The notes under the pieces were generated by a model. It did not search any database. It had not been told where the DNA came from and saw only the letters and a list, made by a program, of their open reading frames with translations. The position numbers were made by a program, and so were the translations under genes. DNA of 24,803 bases. It comes from Planctomycetaceae bacterium. Lineage in GTDB: Bacteria > Planctomycetota > Planctomycetia > Pirellulales > Pirellulaceae. Positions 23,222 to 24,803 of this stretch are shown in pieces. The DNA lies in contig JABHUV010000275.1 in the NCBI GenBank assembly GCA_018658605.1, forward strand, positions 1 through 24,803, given 5' to 3'. The first letter of the stretch is position 1. Each line of letters opens with the position of its first letter.

Positions 23222-24803
23222 TTAGAACCACGGAGGTTTTTCGCCAACGGCAGGCATCTCGATGACTTTAGCGCTATGAATTCCCGGATTTGATTCGAGA
23301 TCGTGAGTCACTTCTGCTGGGGGGATGCTATCGAGATTTAAAACACCAATCGCTTTGCCGCCAGGGTGGTCGCTGATGGCGCGCCCCACTGACATTTGTG
23401 CGATGTTGATTTCATGTTTGCCTAGCAACGAACCCATCAGGCCAATAATGCCGGGGACATCGTTATGTACAAACACGAGCATATTACCGTCGAGGTATGA
23501 TTCTAATCGCATGCCGTCGATTTGAATCAAACGTGGCATGTGGTTGCCAAATACAGTACCACCCGCCGTGTAAGATTGTTTGTCGGTTTCAATAGTCGCC
23601 GTAATTGATGAGCGAAATGCACTCATCTCACTCGTGATATTTTCCTTTAGTTCGATGCCACGTTCTTGCAGTAAAACTTGGGCGTTAACAATATTGACGT
23701 TTGCATCCAATGCTCGTTGTAGTAGTCCGGCACAAAGTGAGGCAGTAAGCAGTTTCGTATCTTTCTTGCTCACCTCGCCACGATATTCGATTGTGAGTTG
23801 TTTGACATTGCCCTGCTGGCATTGAGCGAGGAATATTCCCATACGATAGGCGAGATCGAGGTAACCCGATAGTGCCTCAAGTGTAGCGGGGTCGACTGCG
23901 GCCATGTTCACGGCGTGCCGAATAACACCGGTCGTCAGGTAATTGATGGCAAGATTAACGGCTTCAATCGCAACTTGTGTTTGTGCTTCTTCCGTGTTTG
24001 CACCGAGGTGTGGAGTACATAGGACGCCGGGTTTTTGAAACAGGGGGCTGTCAATACAGGGTTCAGTTTCATAGACGTCGAGTGCGACGCCGGCGAGTGT
24101 GCCATCATCGATGCCAGTCGCTAGAGCGGACTCGTCATAGATACCACCGCGAGCACAGTTTATTAGCCGCGCTCCTGGTTTGATGATCTTGAGTTCTTCA
24201 TGGCCGATGAGGCTGGTGGTTTCTGCGGTCAATGGAGTATGGACTGTTAAGTAGTCAACTCGTGGCAACATGTCATGCACTGTATCGCAAAGCTCGAGAC
24301 CAATTTTTGCGGCTTGTTCACTTGTTAAAAATGGATCATACCCGATCAATTCCATTTGGAATGCTTTGGCACGCTTGGCCACTTCGGTGCCGATGCGGCC
24401 GAGGCCAACAATGCCGAGGACCTTATCAGCGAGTTGGGTACCCATGTACTTTTTACGATCCCATTTCCCGACTTGGAGGCTGTGGAAGGCAGGCGCAACG
24501 TTTCTCGAAAGAGCCAGCAACAACGTCAATGTGTGTTCGGCCGTGCTAAATGTGTTCCCCGCCGGAGTGTTCATGACAAGGATACCCTGACGAGTCGCAG
24601 CAGACTTGTCGATGTTGTCTGTTCCGACACCGGCCCGTACGATGACTTGGAGTCGTGAATTGCCGATGAGCGATTCTTCGCTCAAGATAACTCCGCTGCG
24701 GCAAATCGCTCCGTCAGCCTCGAGTAAGGCATTGCGTAAATCGTCACCTGCGAGACCTGTGCAGACTTCATATTCGATGTCGGCATGCTGCTCTAATATG
24801 GCA
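23222..24803 (-). CDS. serA: D-3-phosphoglycerate dehydrogenase, N-terminus cut by window edge
   Basis: The first enzyme of serine synthesis: oxidises 3-phosphoglycerate to 3-phosphohydroxypyruvate with NAD. The frame stays open from the stop at 23222 to the right edge, giving 526 residues. The first ones seen are ILEQHADIEYEVCTG, so only about 10 are missing; internal TTG 24685 is not the start. The nucleotide-binding motif is GIVGLGRIGTEV. The active-site Arg lies in NCARGGIYDE, with His in CTPHLGANTEEAQ. The C-terminal half has the allosteric substrate-binding domain and an ACT domain (NMLVFVHNDVPGIIGLMGSLLG) that senses serine. This is the long three-domain form. The spacing to tpx is 144 nt, and no terminator is evident after the stop. 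Confidence 0.96.
   Translation of the reverse strand, partial: AILEQHADIEYEVCTGLAGDDLRNALLEADGAICRSGVILSEESLIGNSRLQVIVRAGVGTDNIDKSAATRQGILVMNTPAGNTFSTAEHTLTLLLALSRNVAPAFHSLQVGKWDRKKYMGTQLADKVLGIVGLGRIGTEVAKRAKAFQMELIGYDPFLTSEQAAKIGLELCDTVHDMLPRVDYLTVHTPLTAETTSLIGHEELKIIKPGARLINCARGGIYDESALATGIDDGTLAGVALDVYETEPCIDSPLFQKPGVLCTPHLGANTEEAQTQVAIEAVNLAINYLTTGVIRHAVNMAAVDPATLEALSGYLDLAYRMGIFLAQCQQGNVKQLTIEYRGEVSKKDTKLLTASLCAGLLQRALDANVNIVNAQVLLQERGIELKENITSEMSAFRSSITATIETDKQSYTAGGTVFGNHMPRLIQIDGMRLESYLDGNMLVFVHNDVPGIIGLMGSLLGKHEINIAQMSVGRAISDHPGGKAIGVLNLDSIPPAEVTHDLESNPGIHSAKVIEMPAVGEKPPWF

Overview
The window looks like core chromosome of a planctomycete, probably Pirellulales, with moderate GC. 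The evidence is the family content: a PQQ-type beta-propeller secreted protein, an A24-type peptidase with a degenerate core, small CxxC proteins, an ECF sigma factor followed by a lipoprotein, a Q/P-rich lipoprotein and an inactive HtrA-like protein, set among housekeeping genes. No CRISPR array, prophage or insertion sequence was seen. The assignment is inference from gene families, since no rRNA is present.

Left part (1-8132). leuA is cut by the left edge (minus strand). Its 5' region holds what looks like a complete ribosome-mediated attenuator: a promoter, a 21-codon leader peptide with eight leucines, an antiterminator pairing and an intrinsic terminator. Upstream lie a secreted beta-propeller protein and a tight three-gene operon (ECF sigma factor, small protein of unknown function, lipoprotein). 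A 7Fe ferredoxin gene with a clear terminator (plus), a CxxC mini-protein (minus), an HNH nuclease gene (plus) and leuB (minus) follow.

Middle (8133-13264). Minus strand: a prepilin-peptidase-like protein lacking the GxGD motif, tRNA-Asp(GTC) with its own terminator, a membrane-anchored TPR-like protein, a lipoprotein with a 54-bp tandem repeat, and a Mn-type superoxide dismutase.

Right part (13265-24803). Plus strand: a six-helix membrane protein with a long acidic domain, then a PfkB sugar kinase and a ThpR-type RNA cyclic phosphodiesterase, probably cotranscribed. Minus strand: recA with an unusual ~86-residue Lys/Ala/Pro-rich N-terminal extension, followed after 3 nt by an HtrA-like PDZ protein whose catalytic serine is replaced. 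A strong terminator-like hairpin lies inside the first codons of that second gene. alaS (plus), tpx (minus) and serA (minus, cut at the right edge) complete the window.

The genes cover leucine and serine synthesis (leuA, leuB, serA), oxidative defence (sodA, tpx), DNA repair (recA) and translation (alaS, tRNA-Asp). leuA and leuB are 6 kb apart and appear separately promoted. The most noteworthy element is the leuA leader.
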